From positions 79,231 to 143,230 of the forward strand of contig NZ_JOPL01000025.1 of the NCBI RefSeq assembly GCF_002153745.1: 64,000 bases of DNA. The letters are read 5' to 3'. Position 1 is the first letter of the stretch. Every line of letters starts with the position of its first letter. The stretch comes from Acetobacter sp. DsW_063. GTDB taxonomy: Bacteria; Pseudomonadota; Alphaproteobacteria; Acetobacterales; Acetobacteraceae. Shown piece by piece: positions 8,491 through 17,096 of the stretch. The notes below the pieces were generated by a model, which did not search any database, was not told where the DNA came from, and was given only the letters and a program-made list of their open reading frames with translations. Both the position numbers and the translations under genes were made by a program.

Positions 8491-9263
8491 CGGTGAAACC
8501 CGTTCCCGGTCTGGAGGTTTGCGTCGACTCCATCGGCGATCTGCGCGCCGTATGGGAGGGGGGGGCGGACCGGATCGAATTATGCGCTGCCCTGTCGTTA
8601 GGCGGCCTGACGCCGTCTCCCGGTTTGTTGGCCATGGCGGCGCAGGGTGTGACGCCGGTCTATGTCATGATCAGGCCGCGCGGCGGAGATTTCGTCTTTT
8701 CCACAGATGAGGAAGCGACGATGCGCCGCGATATCGACGCGGTCGCCGTCGCCTTCGAACAGAAGGCCGGGACCGTCGGCGTCGTGCTGGGCGCTTCGCT
8801 CGCTGACGGGCGGCTCGACGTCTCGTGTTTGGAGCGCCTGTTGCAACATGCTCGTTCCGTCGGGCTGTCGCGCGCCACGCTTCACCGCGCTTTTGATCTT
8901 ACGCCAGATCCTGCCGAAGCGTTGGAACAGGCTATCGGGCTCGGGTTTGAGCGTGTGTTGACGTCCGGTTGCGCGAAGACCGCGCGCGACGGCGCTGAAA
9001 TATTGCGGATGCTGCGCGAACAGGCGGGCGAACGCATTTCGATCATGGCGGGCGGGGGCCTGACGCCGGAGAACGTGGCGCAGGTGATCACCGTTACGGG
9101 TGTCACAGAGGTTCATGCCTCCTGCCGCGGGCCTGCCCCGCAGGAGCAGGGAGACGGACGCGGCCTCGCGTTCGGCTTCGGAGCGCGTCCGGGAGAGACG
9201 GACGCCGGGCGTGTGCGCGCCATGCGCTCCATCGTTATGTCTACGGCAAGAAACGGAGAATAA
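8487..9263 (+). CDS. cutC: CutC-family TIM-barrel protein
   Basis: 258 residues starting at GTG 8487, whose bases overlap the nagB stop (GTGA). CutC features are EVCVDSIGDLRAVWEGGADRIELCAALSLGGLTPSPGLL near the N-terminus, VYVMIRPRGGDFVFS, ATLHRAFDLTPDPAEALEQ, RVLTSGCAKTARDG, and MAGGGLTPENV with EVHASCRG. The family is usually labelled copper homeostasis, but the true reaction is not settled. Translational coupling to nagB and to the hexosaminidase (TAATG overlap at 9261-9265) suggests a function in amino-sugar metabolism in this organism; that is inference. Confidence 0.9.
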   Translation: MTVKPVPGLEVCVDSIGDLRAVWEGGADRIELCAALSLGGLTPSPGLLAMAAQGVTPVYVMIRPRGGDFVFSTDEEATMRRDIDAVAVAFEQKAGTVGVVLGASLADGRLDVSCLERLLQHARSVGLSRATLHRAFDLTPDPAEALEQAIGLGFERVLTSGCAKTARDGAEILRMLREQAGERISIMAGGGLTPENVAQVITVTGVTEVHASCRGPAPQEQGDGRGLAFGFGARPGETDAGRVRAMRSIVMSTARNGE

Positions 9264-11443
9264 TGCGTATGAAAAGAGGTTTCTCGACCGGATTCCGGGC
9301 TGGTCTGATGGCTGCGGCGGCATTGCTGGCGTTCGACATGGTAGGCGCCCCTGCGGTCGCCGCAACGTCGGGAGCATCCGTCGTGGCGCAATCCGCAGCG
9401 CTTCCGGCGCTGATGCCCGCTCCGTCGTCGGCGCAGTTCCCGGCTGGCGCCCTGCCTGCGTCCGGCGGTTTTTCCTTGACCTGGGACAGTGCGCCCACGC
9501 CGATGCTCGACCGTGCTGCTGCGCGTTTTAACGCAAGGACCGCAGTTCTGGCTGGCGGCGCACGCGCTGGCTCGAGCAGTGGTGCCATTCCGGTGCGCGT
9601 GCATGTCGGCGAAGATCCGAACGTGCTGACCGTTCAGGCGAAAGAGGGCTACACGCTCTCCGTCGGCGCAAATGGCGTTGTGTTGAATGCCGACGGCCCC
9701 ACAGGCGTTCTGCGTGGCTTTGCAACGCTTGCGCAGTTGATCCGTTCTGGCGCGAGCGGCCCGGAACTGGCGTTCGCGACCATCTCCGACGCGCCCCGTT
9801 TTCCGTGGCGCGGCATGATGATCGACACGTCGCGGCATTTCATGAGCGTAGAGACGGTGAAACGCCAGATCGACGCGATGGAACTGGTGAAGCTCAATGT
9901 GCTGCATTTCCATCTCAGCGATGGGACCGGGTTCCGCGTCGAGAGCAAGGTGCTGCCTTCTCTGACGTCGAAAGGTTCGCACGGCGAATACTACACACAG
10001 GCGCAACTGCGTGATCTGGTCGCCTACGCTGCCGATCGTGGCGTGCGCGTCGTCCCGGAATTTGACGTGCCGGGCCATGCTTTGGCCATTTTGCTCGCGC
10101 GGCCTGACCTCGCTGCACAGCATCCGGTCGATCCGAATCCGAAGAACAAAAACAATGCCGCGCTCGATCCGACAGTTCCCGGAACCCTGGAACTGATCAA
10201 AAAGCTTTACGCAGAAATGGGCGCCATTTTCCCGGATCAGTATTTCCATGCAGGCGGCGACGAGGTCAGCCCGAAGCAGTGGACAACCAATCCGAAGATC
10301 GTCGCCTACATGCATGCGCACGGCTTCGCCACGCCGCAGGCGTTGCAGGCCGCCTTCACCGCCGATGTCGAAAAGATCCTGGCGTCGCAGGGCAAGATCA
10401 TGGTCGGCTGGGACGAGGTCAGCGAAGCTCCGATCCCGAAGAACGTAGTCGTCGAGGCTTGGCGCAGCTCCAAGTTCATCTCTTCCGCTACAGCGGAAGG
10501 GCATCCGGTCATCGTCGCCGTCGGGTATTATCTCGATTTGCTGCAATCGGCGGGCCAGCATTATCTGGTCGATCCGTATGACCCGTCCTCGGTCGGCGTG
10601 ACGCGCGAGCAGGCGAACAAGATGCTCGCCAAAGGCGGCGATCCTGTCCTGATCAACGCGTTCCTGAATGACCCGGCACCGCCGCCGCTGAACGACGCGC
10701 AAAAGAAGCTGGTTCTTGGCGGAGAGACGCCGCTCTGGGCTGAACTGGTGACCGACGAGACTCTGGACGCACGATTCTGGCCGCGTAGCGCCGCGATCGC
10801 CGAGCGTTTCTGGTCTTCCGCCGCGGTACGCGATGTCGACGACATGTATCGGCGCCTTGCGACCGTCGACACCGAGCTGACTGCGTTGGGCCTGCAATCC
10901 GAAATCAACACCCGCCGTATGATGGCTCGTCTGGCGCCGGAAGATCCCGATGCAGTGCAGACCTTGGTCAGCGCCATCGTGCCGATCCGCAATTATCGGC
11001 TGAACCGTTATTCGGGCGCGCATGGCGATCATCTGGACGAAATCGCGGAGATCGCCTCGCCAGATCCGATCGCGTCGATCCGCTTCAATGCGCTGGCGGC
11101 TCGCTATGCTGCGGGCGATCATTCGGTCGCGTCGGAACTGCGTGCGCAGTTGCAGGCGTGGAAAGACAATGACGCCGCCTACACCAAGGTCGCGACCAGT
11201 CGTGGGCTTGTCGAGGCTGTGCCGGTGTCGCACGATGTGGCGAGTCTGGCGACGCTTGGCCTGAACGCTCTCGACGGAAACGCGGGCGCTTCTGACGCAG
11301 GGGCTCGCGCTGTTCTCGACAGTAACCTCGCGCAGTTGGCGCTCTCGACCGACATCACCGCAGCGTTTGGCGCAGCCAACACGCCGGTTGCGGGGGTGAT
11401 GATCGCGTTCGCTCCGGGCGTGAAAGCGTTGCTCGGCAAGTAG
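9263..11443 (+). CDS. Secreted beta-N-acetylhexosaminidase, glycoside hydrolase family 20
   Basis: 726 residues with an N-terminal signal (MRMKRGFSTGFRAGL...GAPAVAA). A GH20b-like beta domain (~residues 45-165) is followed by the catalytic barrel starting FPWRGMMIDTSRHFMSVETV. The catalytic pair is Asp333-Glu334 in HAGGDEVSPKQW, which gives substrate-assisted catalysis. FHLSDGTGFRVES, FDVPGHALAIL, MVGWDEV and GGETPLWAELV are further family motifs. The enzyme should release terminal GlcNAc or GalNAc from chitin oligomers or glycans in the periplasm or outside. The ATG shares a base with the cutC stop, so it belongs to the nagP-nagB-cutC transcript. Confidence 0.95.
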   Translation: MRMKRGFSTGFRAGLMAAAALLAFDMVGAPAVAATSGASVVAQSAALPALMPAPSSAQFPAGALPASGGFSLTWDSAPTPMLDRAAARFNARTAVLAGGARAGSSSGAIPVRVHVGEDPNVLTVQAKEGYTLSVGANGVVLNADGPTGVLRGFATLAQLIRSGASGPELAFATISDAPRFPWRGMMIDTSRHFMSVETVKRQIDAMELVKLNVLHFHLSDGTGFRVESKVLPSLTSKGSHGEYYTQAQLRDLVAYAADRGVRVVPEFDVPGHALAILLARPDLAAQHPVDPNPKNKNNAALDPTVPGTLELIKKLYAEMGAIFPDQYFHAGGDEVSPKQWTTNPKIVAYMHAHGFATPQALQAAFTADVEKILASQGKIMVGWDEVSEAPIPKNVVVEAWRSSKFISSATAEGHPVIVAVGYYLDLLQSAGQHYLVDPYDPSSVGVTREQANKMLAKGGDPVLINAFLNDPAPPPLNDAQKKLVLGGETPLWAELVTDETLDARFWPRSAAIAERFWSSAAVRDVDDMYRRLATVDTELTALGLQSEINTRRMMARLAPEDPDAVQTLVSAIVPIRNYRLNRYSGAHGDHLDEIAEIASPDPIASIRFNALAARYAAGDHSVASELRAQLQAWKDNDAAYTKVATSRGLVEAVPVSHDVASLATLGLNALDGNAGASDAGARAVLDSNLAQLALSTDITAAFGAANTPVAGVMIAFAPGVKALLGK

Positions 11444-11448
11444 CAGGC

Positions 11449-11496
11449 TGTCGCTTTGGCGACACGAAAGCCAGCCGAACTTTGGCGTTCGGCTGG
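11449..11496 (+). terminator. Tandem hairpins at the end of the GlcNAc operon
   Basis: Two adjacent stem-loops follow the hexosaminidase stop: TGTCGC-TTTG-GCGACA (11449-11464) and CCAGCCGAAC-TTTGGC-GTTCGGCTGG (11471-11496, perfect 10-bp stem). There is no T-run after them, so this is either a Rho-assisted terminator or a 3'-end stabilising structure. Confidence 0.55.
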
Positions 11497-11961
11497 TGAC
11501 GGCTCGGGGCTGCGACGCCTCGATCCGCTCGACGATATGTTGCGTCGATAATGACGCAACTTCGCGTGACGTTCCCGCATGCGCGGGGCTTGTGCGATAT
11601 TTGGGGCTGCAATATGGCGGTGCCAGATAAAACTGCCTGACGTCGCCGGGCGTTAGTGAATGCCAACTCTGAAAAGAAGCATTTTCAGTAGCCCTGCGGC
11701 TCCGGGGCAGGTCGCAGCATTTCCGTAAAGCTGCAGTTCGTACGAATGGCGATGACGCCGGTTGGATGGATCGTACGACAGCGGGTAGCCAGAGGTTCGG
11801 CGCGGCGGAGGGCAACAGTTCTGTGTCGCTTGGTGAGCGCATGCATTAAGGGGGCGAGCCGTCCGAACCACCGATGCCGAACCCCGTTCCATAAGCACGA
11901 TTGACCCGGCGTCCACGAGAGGCGACGCTGTGGCCAACTATATCGACCGGAAACGGAGACT
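11497..11961. other. 465-bp intergenic region before the quinoprotein gene
   Basis: No supported gene. Visible structure: a perfect 8-bp hairpin GTTGCGTC-GATAAT-GACGCAAC (11539-11560) and two copies of the palindromic core TCGTACGA (within TTCGTACGAA at 11737-11746, and at 11771-11778) about 33 bp apart, which might be regulator sites for the downstream dehydrogenase. Short minus-strand frames at 11653-11975 have no protein-like features. Confidence 0.35.
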
Positions 11962-13305
11962 ATGATGAACCGCAAGTTGTCGGGTTATCTGGCCGGAGGG
12001 GCGGTCGTCGCTCTTGCCGTCATCGGATTTGGCGGATGGTCCGTCATCGCGCGTCCGGAGCAAGCGAGGCTCAGCGTCGCCGCCGGGCAGGGCGCCGATC
12101 CAGCGTTGCCCGCGCCGAACAAGACGCTGTTCCCAACCATCAATGTTGCGACGCCCATTGGCTGGCATGCGGGTGAAACGCCGACGCCCGCGCCGGGGCT
12201 TGCAGTGAAGGCGTTCGCCGCAGGGCTGCAGCACCCGCGTTGGCTCTACGTCCTGCCGAACGGCGACGTGCTGGTTGCTGAAACCGACTCTCCCGGCACC
12301 GATATACAAACGCTGAAGAACCGCATCGCGGGCTTTATCATGCGCAAGGTCGGCGCGGGCACGAAGAGCCCGAACAAGATCATGATTTTGCAGGACAAGG
12401 ATGGAGACGGCGTGGCGGAAAGTCGCAGCGTCTTCATCGACAATCTGTATTCCCCGTTTGGTATGGCTTTGATCGGGGACGCGCTTTACGTCGCCAATGC
12501 GGACGCGGTTCTGCGTTTCCCGTATCACGAGGGCGAGACGCACATCGCCGAACCGGGCACGAAAGTCGTCGATCTGCCATCAGGATATAATCATCACTGG
12601 ACCAAGAACCTGATCGCAAGCCCTGACGGGTCGAGTCTGTTCGTCACGGTCGGTTCAAACAGCAACGTCGGCGACAACGGCATGGAGGTTGAGGAGGGAC
12701 GGGCGAGGATCGATCGTCTGGACCTCGCGACCGGTAAGCTGACGCCCTACGCGACTGGCCTGCGCAACCCGAACGGCATGGCGTGGGAGCCGCAGACCGG
12801 GAAGCTTTGGGTCACTGTCAACGAACGCGACGAAATCGGCAGCGATCTTGTGCCAGACTACATTACGTCCGTCACGGAGGGCGCTTTCTACGGCTGGCCC
12901 TACAGCTATTACGGACAACACGTCGACACGCGCATACAGCCGCAACGCCCGGACCTGGTCGCCAAGGCCATCGCGCCGGACTACGCGGTTGGACCGCATA
13001 CGGCGTCTCTGGGGCTCACCTTTTCTTTTGCCGCCGCGCTTCTGCCTGCGGAATGGCGTGGCGGCGCAATTGTGGGGCAGCACGGGTCATGGAACCGCCG
13101 ACCGAAGAGCGGCTATCGCGTGATCTACGTGCCTTTCACCGATGGCAAACCATCCGCTCCGCCGCGTGACGTGCTGACCGGGTTCCTGAGCAACGATCAG
13201 GGCGAAACCCGTGGGCGTCCGGTCGGGGTGACGCTGAGCCATGATGGCGCGTTGCTGGTGGCGGATGACGTCGGTGGGACGGTCTGGCGTGTGACGGGGA
13301 AATAG
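11962..13305 (+). CDS. PQQ-dependent sugar dehydrogenase, L-sorbosone dehydrogenase-like
   Basis: 447 residues from the tandem ATGATG after a GGAGA ribosome site. An N-terminal hydrophobic segment ([21 protein letters not shown]) acts as membrane anchor or signal. The rest is a soluble-GDH/sorbosone-dehydrogenase beta-propeller: [31 protein letters not shown] repeats, [27 protein letters not shown], and a terminal [15 protein letters not shown]. Members oxidise aldose-type substrates in the periplasm and feed electrons to the respiratory chain, a hallmark of oxidative fermentation in acetic acid bacteria. It stands alone with its own terminator. Substrate is not readable from sequence. Confidence 0.85.
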   Translation: MMNRKLSGYLAGGAVVALAVIGFGGWSVIARPEQARLSVAAGQGADPALPAPNKTLFPTINVATPIGWHAGETPTPAPGLAVKAFAAGLQHPRWLYVLPNGDVLVAETDSPGTDIQTLKNRIAGFIMRKVGAGTKSPNKIMILQDKDGDGVAESRSVFIDNLYSPFGMALIGDALYVANADAVLRFPYHEGETHIAEPGTKVVDLPSGYNHHWTKNLIASPDGSSLFVTVGSNSNVGDNGMEVEEGRARIDRLDLATGKLTPYATGLRNPNGMAWEPQTGKLWVTVNERDEIGSDLVPDYITSVTEGAFYGWPYSYYGQHVDTRIQPQRPDLVAKAIAPDYAVGPHTASLGLTFSFAAALLPAEWRGGAIVGQHGSWNRRPKSGYRVIYVPFTDGKPSAPPRDVLTGFLSNDQGETRGRPVGVTLSHDGALLVADDVGGTVWRVTGK

Positions 13306-13338
13306 ATCGGGGCACGGCGGGCGTTAATATGCCGGTGG

Positions 13339-13370
13339 AAAGCGTTTCTCGGTTTTCTCGGAAGCGCTTT
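13339..13370 (+). terminator. Intrinsic terminator of the quinoprotein gene
   Basis: AAAGCGTTTC pairs with GAAGCGCTTT (one G-U), leaving a 12-nt loop, and is followed by TCGTTT. It is 33 bp after the stop codon and in the right orientation. Confidence 0.6.
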
Positions 13371-13497
13371 TCGTTTGAACGGAGATAAGGCGCCGTCCAG
13401 CACTCCTGCCGGGCGTTGGGTGGGCCTCCGGTTCTCGAACGGGCAGTCTAATCTTATCGCGTCGCCTGGGCGTATCGGGTCTGGAAGTGTGTGTTTG

Positions 13498-13968
13498 TCA
13501 GGAAAAATTCAGGCTTTTTCGCATATTGTAAAAAATATTTACTAGGGCAGGAAAATCCTCCCGACCAGCGCCGGCGGTGGTGACCAACGCGCGGCCATTG
13601 TTCAGAGCAGAAAGTGTTATCCACTGGGTGATGGCGAAGCCCTCTACTTCACAGTGAAAGGTGATTTCCCACAGGCCCGTTTTTCCAGACTGCGCCATGT
13701 CGGTCGCCAGTTCAAAACCTGCGTAGCCGCGCTTGAGGCGTTCTGCGTAACGGTTGGCGAACGTGGCCATATTCTCGCTGGTGGCCCCCTGCAGATCGCT
13801 CGACAAGTCCTCGCACGTCGCCAGAAAAGAAGGCGTGACGCCGGTTCGCGCGCTGGGAAAAGGCGCAGTGATCAGGACGGAGGTCTCATTGATCCATTCT
13901 CGCGGCGCTGCGATGGACGCCGCATACTCGACTGGCCCACTCATTTGCGTGCGCTCGACGGTGGCCAT
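13498..13968 (-). CDS. DcrB/DUF1795-like protein at the end of the T6SS effector operon
   Basis: 156 residues from ATG 13968 with the ribosome site AAAGAGGGAAA directly upstream; an ATGA overlap with the preceding stop gives an alternative start at 13944. It has no signal peptide. The pattern (REWINETSVLITAPFPS near the start, ENMATFANRYAERLKRGYAGFEL, GLWEITFHCEVEGFAITQWITLSALNNGRALVTTAG, then FPALVNIFYNMRKSLNFS) follows the alpha/beta topology of the DcrB-like family that includes T6SS Eag-type adaptors. It overlaps the ankyrin gene by 28 bp. It could be a second adaptor or a second immunity factor. Family call is by pattern only. Confidence 0.6.
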   Translation of the reverse strand: MATVERTQMSGPVEYAASIAAPREWINETSVLITAPFPSARTGVTPSFLATCEDLSSDLQGATSENMATFANRYAERLKRGYAGFELATDMAQSGKTGLWEITFHCEVEGFAITQWITLSALNNGRALVTTAGAGREDFPALVNIFYNMRKSLNFS

Positions 13969-14435
13969 TTTCCCTCTTTTTCCAGTTGCAGCACCGTATC
14001 GCTGTCAGGAGGCGGAAATGGGTATCCCTGCGCCTTCATTTTCTCAATGACACGTAGTCGCGCCTGATCCTCCGAAGTTCCTGGGAGGATTCGGCTATTC
14101 ACAGTCATCTGCGCGGCGGTAACACCAAAACGGTCATGCGCCCATATATCCGCGCCATGATCTATCAAAACCTCAGCCGACGGCCATTGGTCGGTCGTGG
14201 CCGCAACGATAAGGGGTGTGGTCCTTTGTCCGGAATATACATCATTTATTCCGACATTCTTTTCGGCGAGGGCTCTGACATCGTCCGCTGATCCTTCCAT
14301 GACAGCGCCCATCATCGCGCTGGACTGCATCTCCTCAGCCGTTTGCCTGCCTGCGGCCATAGATTGTCCTCCAATAAGCTTCAACAAAGTTGTGGCGAGC
14401 GTCATGACAAGAAATACTTTGGCCTTCACTGGCAT
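13941..14435 (-). CDS. Secreted ankyrin-repeat protein, candidate immunity protein
   Basis: 164 residues. A signal peptide (MPVKAKVFLVMTLATTLLKLIGGQSMAAG) directs it to the periplasm. Two to three ankyrin-like repeats follow: SSAMMGAVMEGSADDVRALAEKN, TTPLIVAATTDQWPSAEVLIDHGADI, and a degenerate RFGVTAAQMTVNSR. The ATG lies inside the last codons of the PAAR-lipase gene (10-bp overlap), a strong sign of co-translation. A periplasmic protein encoded directly after a lipase effector is the usual arrangement for cognate immunity, and ankyrin immunity proteins are known in polymorphic-toxin systems. Neutralisation of the lipase is inference. Confidence 0.75.
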   Translation of the reverse strand: MPVKAKVFLVMTLATTLLKLIGGQSMAAGRQTAEEMQSSAMMGAVMEGSADDVRALAEKNVGINDVYSGQRTTPLIVAATTDQWPSAEVLIDHGADIWAHDRFGVTAAQMTVNSRILPGTSEDQARLRVIEKMKAQGYPFPPPDSDTVLQLEKEGKWPPSSARK

Positions 14436-15511
14436 CCGTTCTTTTTCCTGTCAGCAAGAATATCAGAAATTTTCTGATCAATAGCGGGTTGGACATTGCC
14501 CATCATGTGTAGAAGACCACTGCGTAGTAAGCCGCCGCTAATTGTGGTGACCTTCAAGAGTTTGGGCCCCTTTTGCCATGGCAAAACTTTGACTGGATTC
14601 AGAGGCCAGTGCCGACTACCGGCGGCGGTTGGTATTTTTGGAATAATCGCTTGTGATGTATGCAGGATTTCTCCGCGGACGTACACGTCGTCAATATTAT
14701 CGCCGACAGGATGCGGCACCGTTTTGGCGTTTAATCCGGCAGCATTGTAGGTCACGGCTGGTCGTCCGGTTGCTCTTGCCGCTGCAGCGGCCATACCGCC
14801 TCCCAGGGAGTGGCCGGTAAATGTAACGTCCTTTCCAGCCGGACTGGCTGCGGCAGTTCGCGCGATAAACTGCGCCTGCCGGTAGTAAAAAGTGTCTCGT
14901 CCTAGCGCTTGCTTTCTATCGACCTTCCAGTCTTCGCCGCTTGTGAACGTTGTGCCCTTGTATGCCACCAGCGGCGCTCCCGAGCGCTCGTTGATGAAAA
15001 CAGCTGCCCGGAAGTTGGTCTTCTTTTGTGTTTTGGGATCCACTGGATTTTCAAGCATGCTCTGGTCAAGCCGAAGCTTGTCCAGATCGGCTGCGGTCGC
15101 GTTTCTATATCCTTCCGGCGGTGTCCTGCTTTCCGGCGGGTCGTAAGCCGCCGCAGCCGCCTGCGCCTGGATACGAAATTTTTCAAACTGAGCCAGTTCT
15201 GCAGCGAGCGATGCGCATACTGCGGACAGGCAGGGTCCGCCAATCAACACGGTTGGGCAACCTGCGCTGATGAGCCCGCCGTGTCCGGTCGCATCCCCCA
15301 TACGAACGGCGGGTCTACCGTTGATGAGGACTGTCGCCGCGCCTATGGCGGCGGGGTCGGACGGCGTGATGCATTGCGCCATATCGCCCATTCGCGCAGC
15401 TGGCAGCCCGCCAATGAGAACGTTTGGCGACCCTTGCAGGATGGGTCCGCCCACATGGATTGGGCATACGTGCATGTCCGTGAGGCGAGCGGCAGGGCGG
15501 GCGTCAGGCAT
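14426..15511 (-). CDS. PAAR-domain type VI secretion effector with C-terminal class 3 lipase domain
   Basis: 361 residues from ATG 15511, 1 nt after the upstream stop. Residues 1-95 are a PAAR domain with duplicated GGLPAARMGD and GRPAVRMGDATGHGGLI motifs and cysteines at 16, 47, 85 and 94. The linker is Ala-rich and has no membrane segment. Residues ~115-345 form a lipase class 3 domain: VAYKGTTFTSGEDW (oxyanion region), nucleophile Ser235 in GHSLGGG, then acidic residues around 271-275 and His301 to complete a triad. PAAR proteins cap the VgrG spike and carry toxins into target cells; a lipase would attack membrane phospholipids. The in-frame extension to 15598 overlaps the adaptor gene and is rejected. 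Confidence 0.88.
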   Translation of the reverse strand: MPDARPAARLTDMHVCPIHVGGPILQGSPNVLIGGLPAARMGDMAQCITPSDPAAIGAATVLINGRPAVRMGDATGHGGLISAGCPTVLIGGPCLSAVCASLAAELAQFEKFRIQAQAAAAAYDPPESRTPPEGYRNATAADLDKLRLDQSMLENPVDPKTQKKTNFRAAVFINERSGAPLVAYKGTTFTSGEDWKVDRKQALGRDTFYYRQAQFIARTAAASPAGKDVTFTGHSLGGGMAAAAARATGRPAVTYNAAGLNAKTVPHPVGDNIDDVYVRGEILHTSQAIIPKIPTAAGSRHWPLNPVKVLPWQKGPKLLKVTTISGGLLRSGLLHMMGNVQPAIDQKISDILADRKKNGCQ

Positions 15512-15512
15512 A

Positions 15513-15953
15513 TTAGCTGTCCTTCGCCGCCGATGCGGTGAAGCGGAGGCTCGATGCGACGGCGTTGAGGACGGCCAGTTGTTCGGAGGTGAAGTCACCC
15601 TGCACGCTGACTGTCATTTTTAAGAGACTGTCATCGTTTTTGATATAGACAAGTCTTTGTGCAATCGGGCTATCGCTCATGTCGTAGCGTATCGCCACGA
15701 TGCATGCGTCCCGCCCGTCGAGCTGGTGGTCGCGGCTCCAGATTTTCTCAAATCCCTCAGATCGTTGCGCAATCTGGTTCAGTTCATTCTGAGCCAGATC
15801 ACCCAGCGAACGATCAGGGAGCGCAGGTTGCCTGTGAATCGTCAGGCTCAATGGCGTGGCTCCGCTTACAGGAATCGTCAAAACCTGAACGCTATCGTCC
15901 CTGACGTCCGCAGGAAGGACAAGGCTCGCTTCATGAAACGTATAACGCATCAC
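15513..15953 (-). CDS. DcrB/DUF1795 family T6SS adaptor (Eag-like)
   Basis: 146 residues, cytoplasmic. The N-terminus (MMRYTFHEASLVLPADVRDDSVQVLTIP) matches the typical start of DUF1795 proteins, in which an F/E-x-LP strand precedes a D-x-S-V strand. It continues with LSLTIHRQPALPDRSLGDLAQNELNQI, GFEKIW, LDGRDACIVAIRYD and a C-terminal VLNAVASSLRF helix. Proteins of this family act as chaperones/adaptors that load PAAR-type effectors onto VgrG. The gene is 1 nt upstream of the PAAR-lipase gene, exactly where such an adaptor is expected. The family assignment is good; chaperone action here is inferred from context. Confidence 0.8.
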   Translation of the reverse strand: MMRYTFHEASLVLPADVRDDSVQVLTIPVSGATPLSLTIHRQPALPDRSLGDLAQNELNQIAQRSEGFEKIWSRDHQLDGRDACIVAIRYDMSDSPIAQRLVYIKNDDSLLKMTVSVQGDFTSEQLAVLNAVASSLRFTASAAKDS

Positions 15954-16055
15954 GAAAGTTTAGCGTCGGATTCTCCGGGGCGCCATTACAGGGCGGTTAC
16001 AAAAAACGTCTGCCGTATCGGAGACGACGCCAAACCGTTGTTGACGTTGCGTCCT

Positions 16056-17096
16056 TTACCCCAGCCGTCGCCGCAAGTTCTCTGCAACACGTACTGATCC
16101 GACCGAAATCCCGTTCCAGTTCCGCAATTCCTGCTCGGTCCATCCTGCAAGCACCGGGCTATCGGAAACGCCCTCTCCGCCGAAACGCGCCAGCACAGCG
16201 GCCATTGCGGCTTCTGCGCCGCGCAATCCGCCGTCGCGACATTTGATCGCGACGCCCAGGCCGGTCTGCGGCAGGCTCGCCACCAGCACGCCTTCTGCGC
16301 CGATCTTGGTGAAGGCGCGTTCGCCCAGCGCTTCCATGACCACAGTGTCGAAGCCGCCCGTGCCGCTGACCATGAACGGGGCGCTGGCGACGGCGCGACG
16401 CAGTCGCTCGGCGGCGCGGGCGAGGTCGGGGCTGAAGCCCTGTCCCGTCGCGAAACGGGCATAGGCGAGCGCGAGGGCGCGCATCGGGATGGCGTAAGTC
16501 GGAATGGAGCAGCCGTCGACGCCGCGATTGGAGGCGTCGTGCGCGGCGCCGGTCACTTCGGTCATGGTCTGGGCCACGCGCTGCATGACCGGATGATCCG
16601 GCCGGATGTAACCTTCAACGTCGACGCCCTCTGCACAGGCGACGCAGATGAAACCGGAATGCTTGCCGGAGCAGTTGTTATGCAGCGCGCAGGGCTCTTC
16701 TCCTGCCGCGGCCAGACCGCGTGCCGCCGCCGCGTTGGTCGGCCAGTGTGCGCCGCATTCGAGTGAAGTCTGGTCCCGGCCCAACCGCCCGAGAATGCGT
16801 GAGGCGACGGCGGCGTGGGCGGGTTCGCCTCCGTGTGAAGCGCAGGCGAGCGCGAGGTCTTCCGGGATCAGGCCAAAGCGGTCCGCAGCCCCGCTTTCGA
16901 TCAGCGGCAACGCCTGCAACGCCTTGACCGTGGAGCGGGGGAATACTGGCGCGTCGATATCGCCCTGCGAGAACGCTATGGCTCCGTTGGGGTCGGAAAC
17001 CACGATGACGCCCGTGTGCAGGGATTCGACGCGCCCGCCGCGCAGCACTTCGGCCAGAGGCGCGTCGGTCCGGTGTGAGGCGTATTCAGTCGTCAT
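16056..17096 (-). CDS. Asparaginase, plant/Rhizobium AnsA type II family
   Basis: 346 residues. Family motifs: LAEVLRGGRVESLHTGVIVVSDPNGAI at the N-terminus, VFPRSTVKALQALPLIESGAADRFGL (the STVK serine-lysine active region), LALACASHGGEPAHA, ALHNNCSGKHSGFICVA, GVDGCSIPTYAIPMRALALAYARFA, and a C-terminal GLGVAIKCRDGGLRGAEAAM. This is the thermolabile, Rhizobium etli AnsA-type asparaginase, unrelated to the classic E. coli fold, and hydrolyses asparagine to aspartate and ammonia in the cytoplasm. Its start overlaps the end of the upstream unknown gene by 11 bp. The effector operon begins 102 bp downstream on the same strand. Confidence 0.88.
   Translation of the reverse strand: MTTEYASHRTDAPLAEVLRGGRVESLHTGVIVVSDPNGAIAFSQGDIDAPVFPRSTVKALQALPLIESGAADRFGLIPEDLALACASHGGEPAHAAVASRILGRLGRDQTSLECGAHWPTNAAAARGLAAAGEEPCALHNNCSGKHSGFICVACAEGVDVEGYIRPDHPVMQRVAQTMTEVTGAAHDASNRGVDGCSIPTYAIPMRALALAYARFATGQGFSPDLARAAERLRRAVASAPFMVSGTGGFDTVVMEALGERAFTKIGAEGVLVASLPQTGLGVAIKCRDGGLRGAEAAMAAVLARFGGEGVSDSPVLAGWTEQELRNWNGISVGSVRVAENLRRRLG

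Noticed and set aside
9113..11842. 909-codon minus-strand frame
   Set aside because: It lies antisense to the hexosaminidase and part of cutC, has no domain and an Arg/His-rich composition; it is a G+C-driven shadow.
11653..11975. Overlapping minus-strand frames before the quinoprotein gene
   Set aside because: Short, overlapping each other in different frames, no signal or motif.
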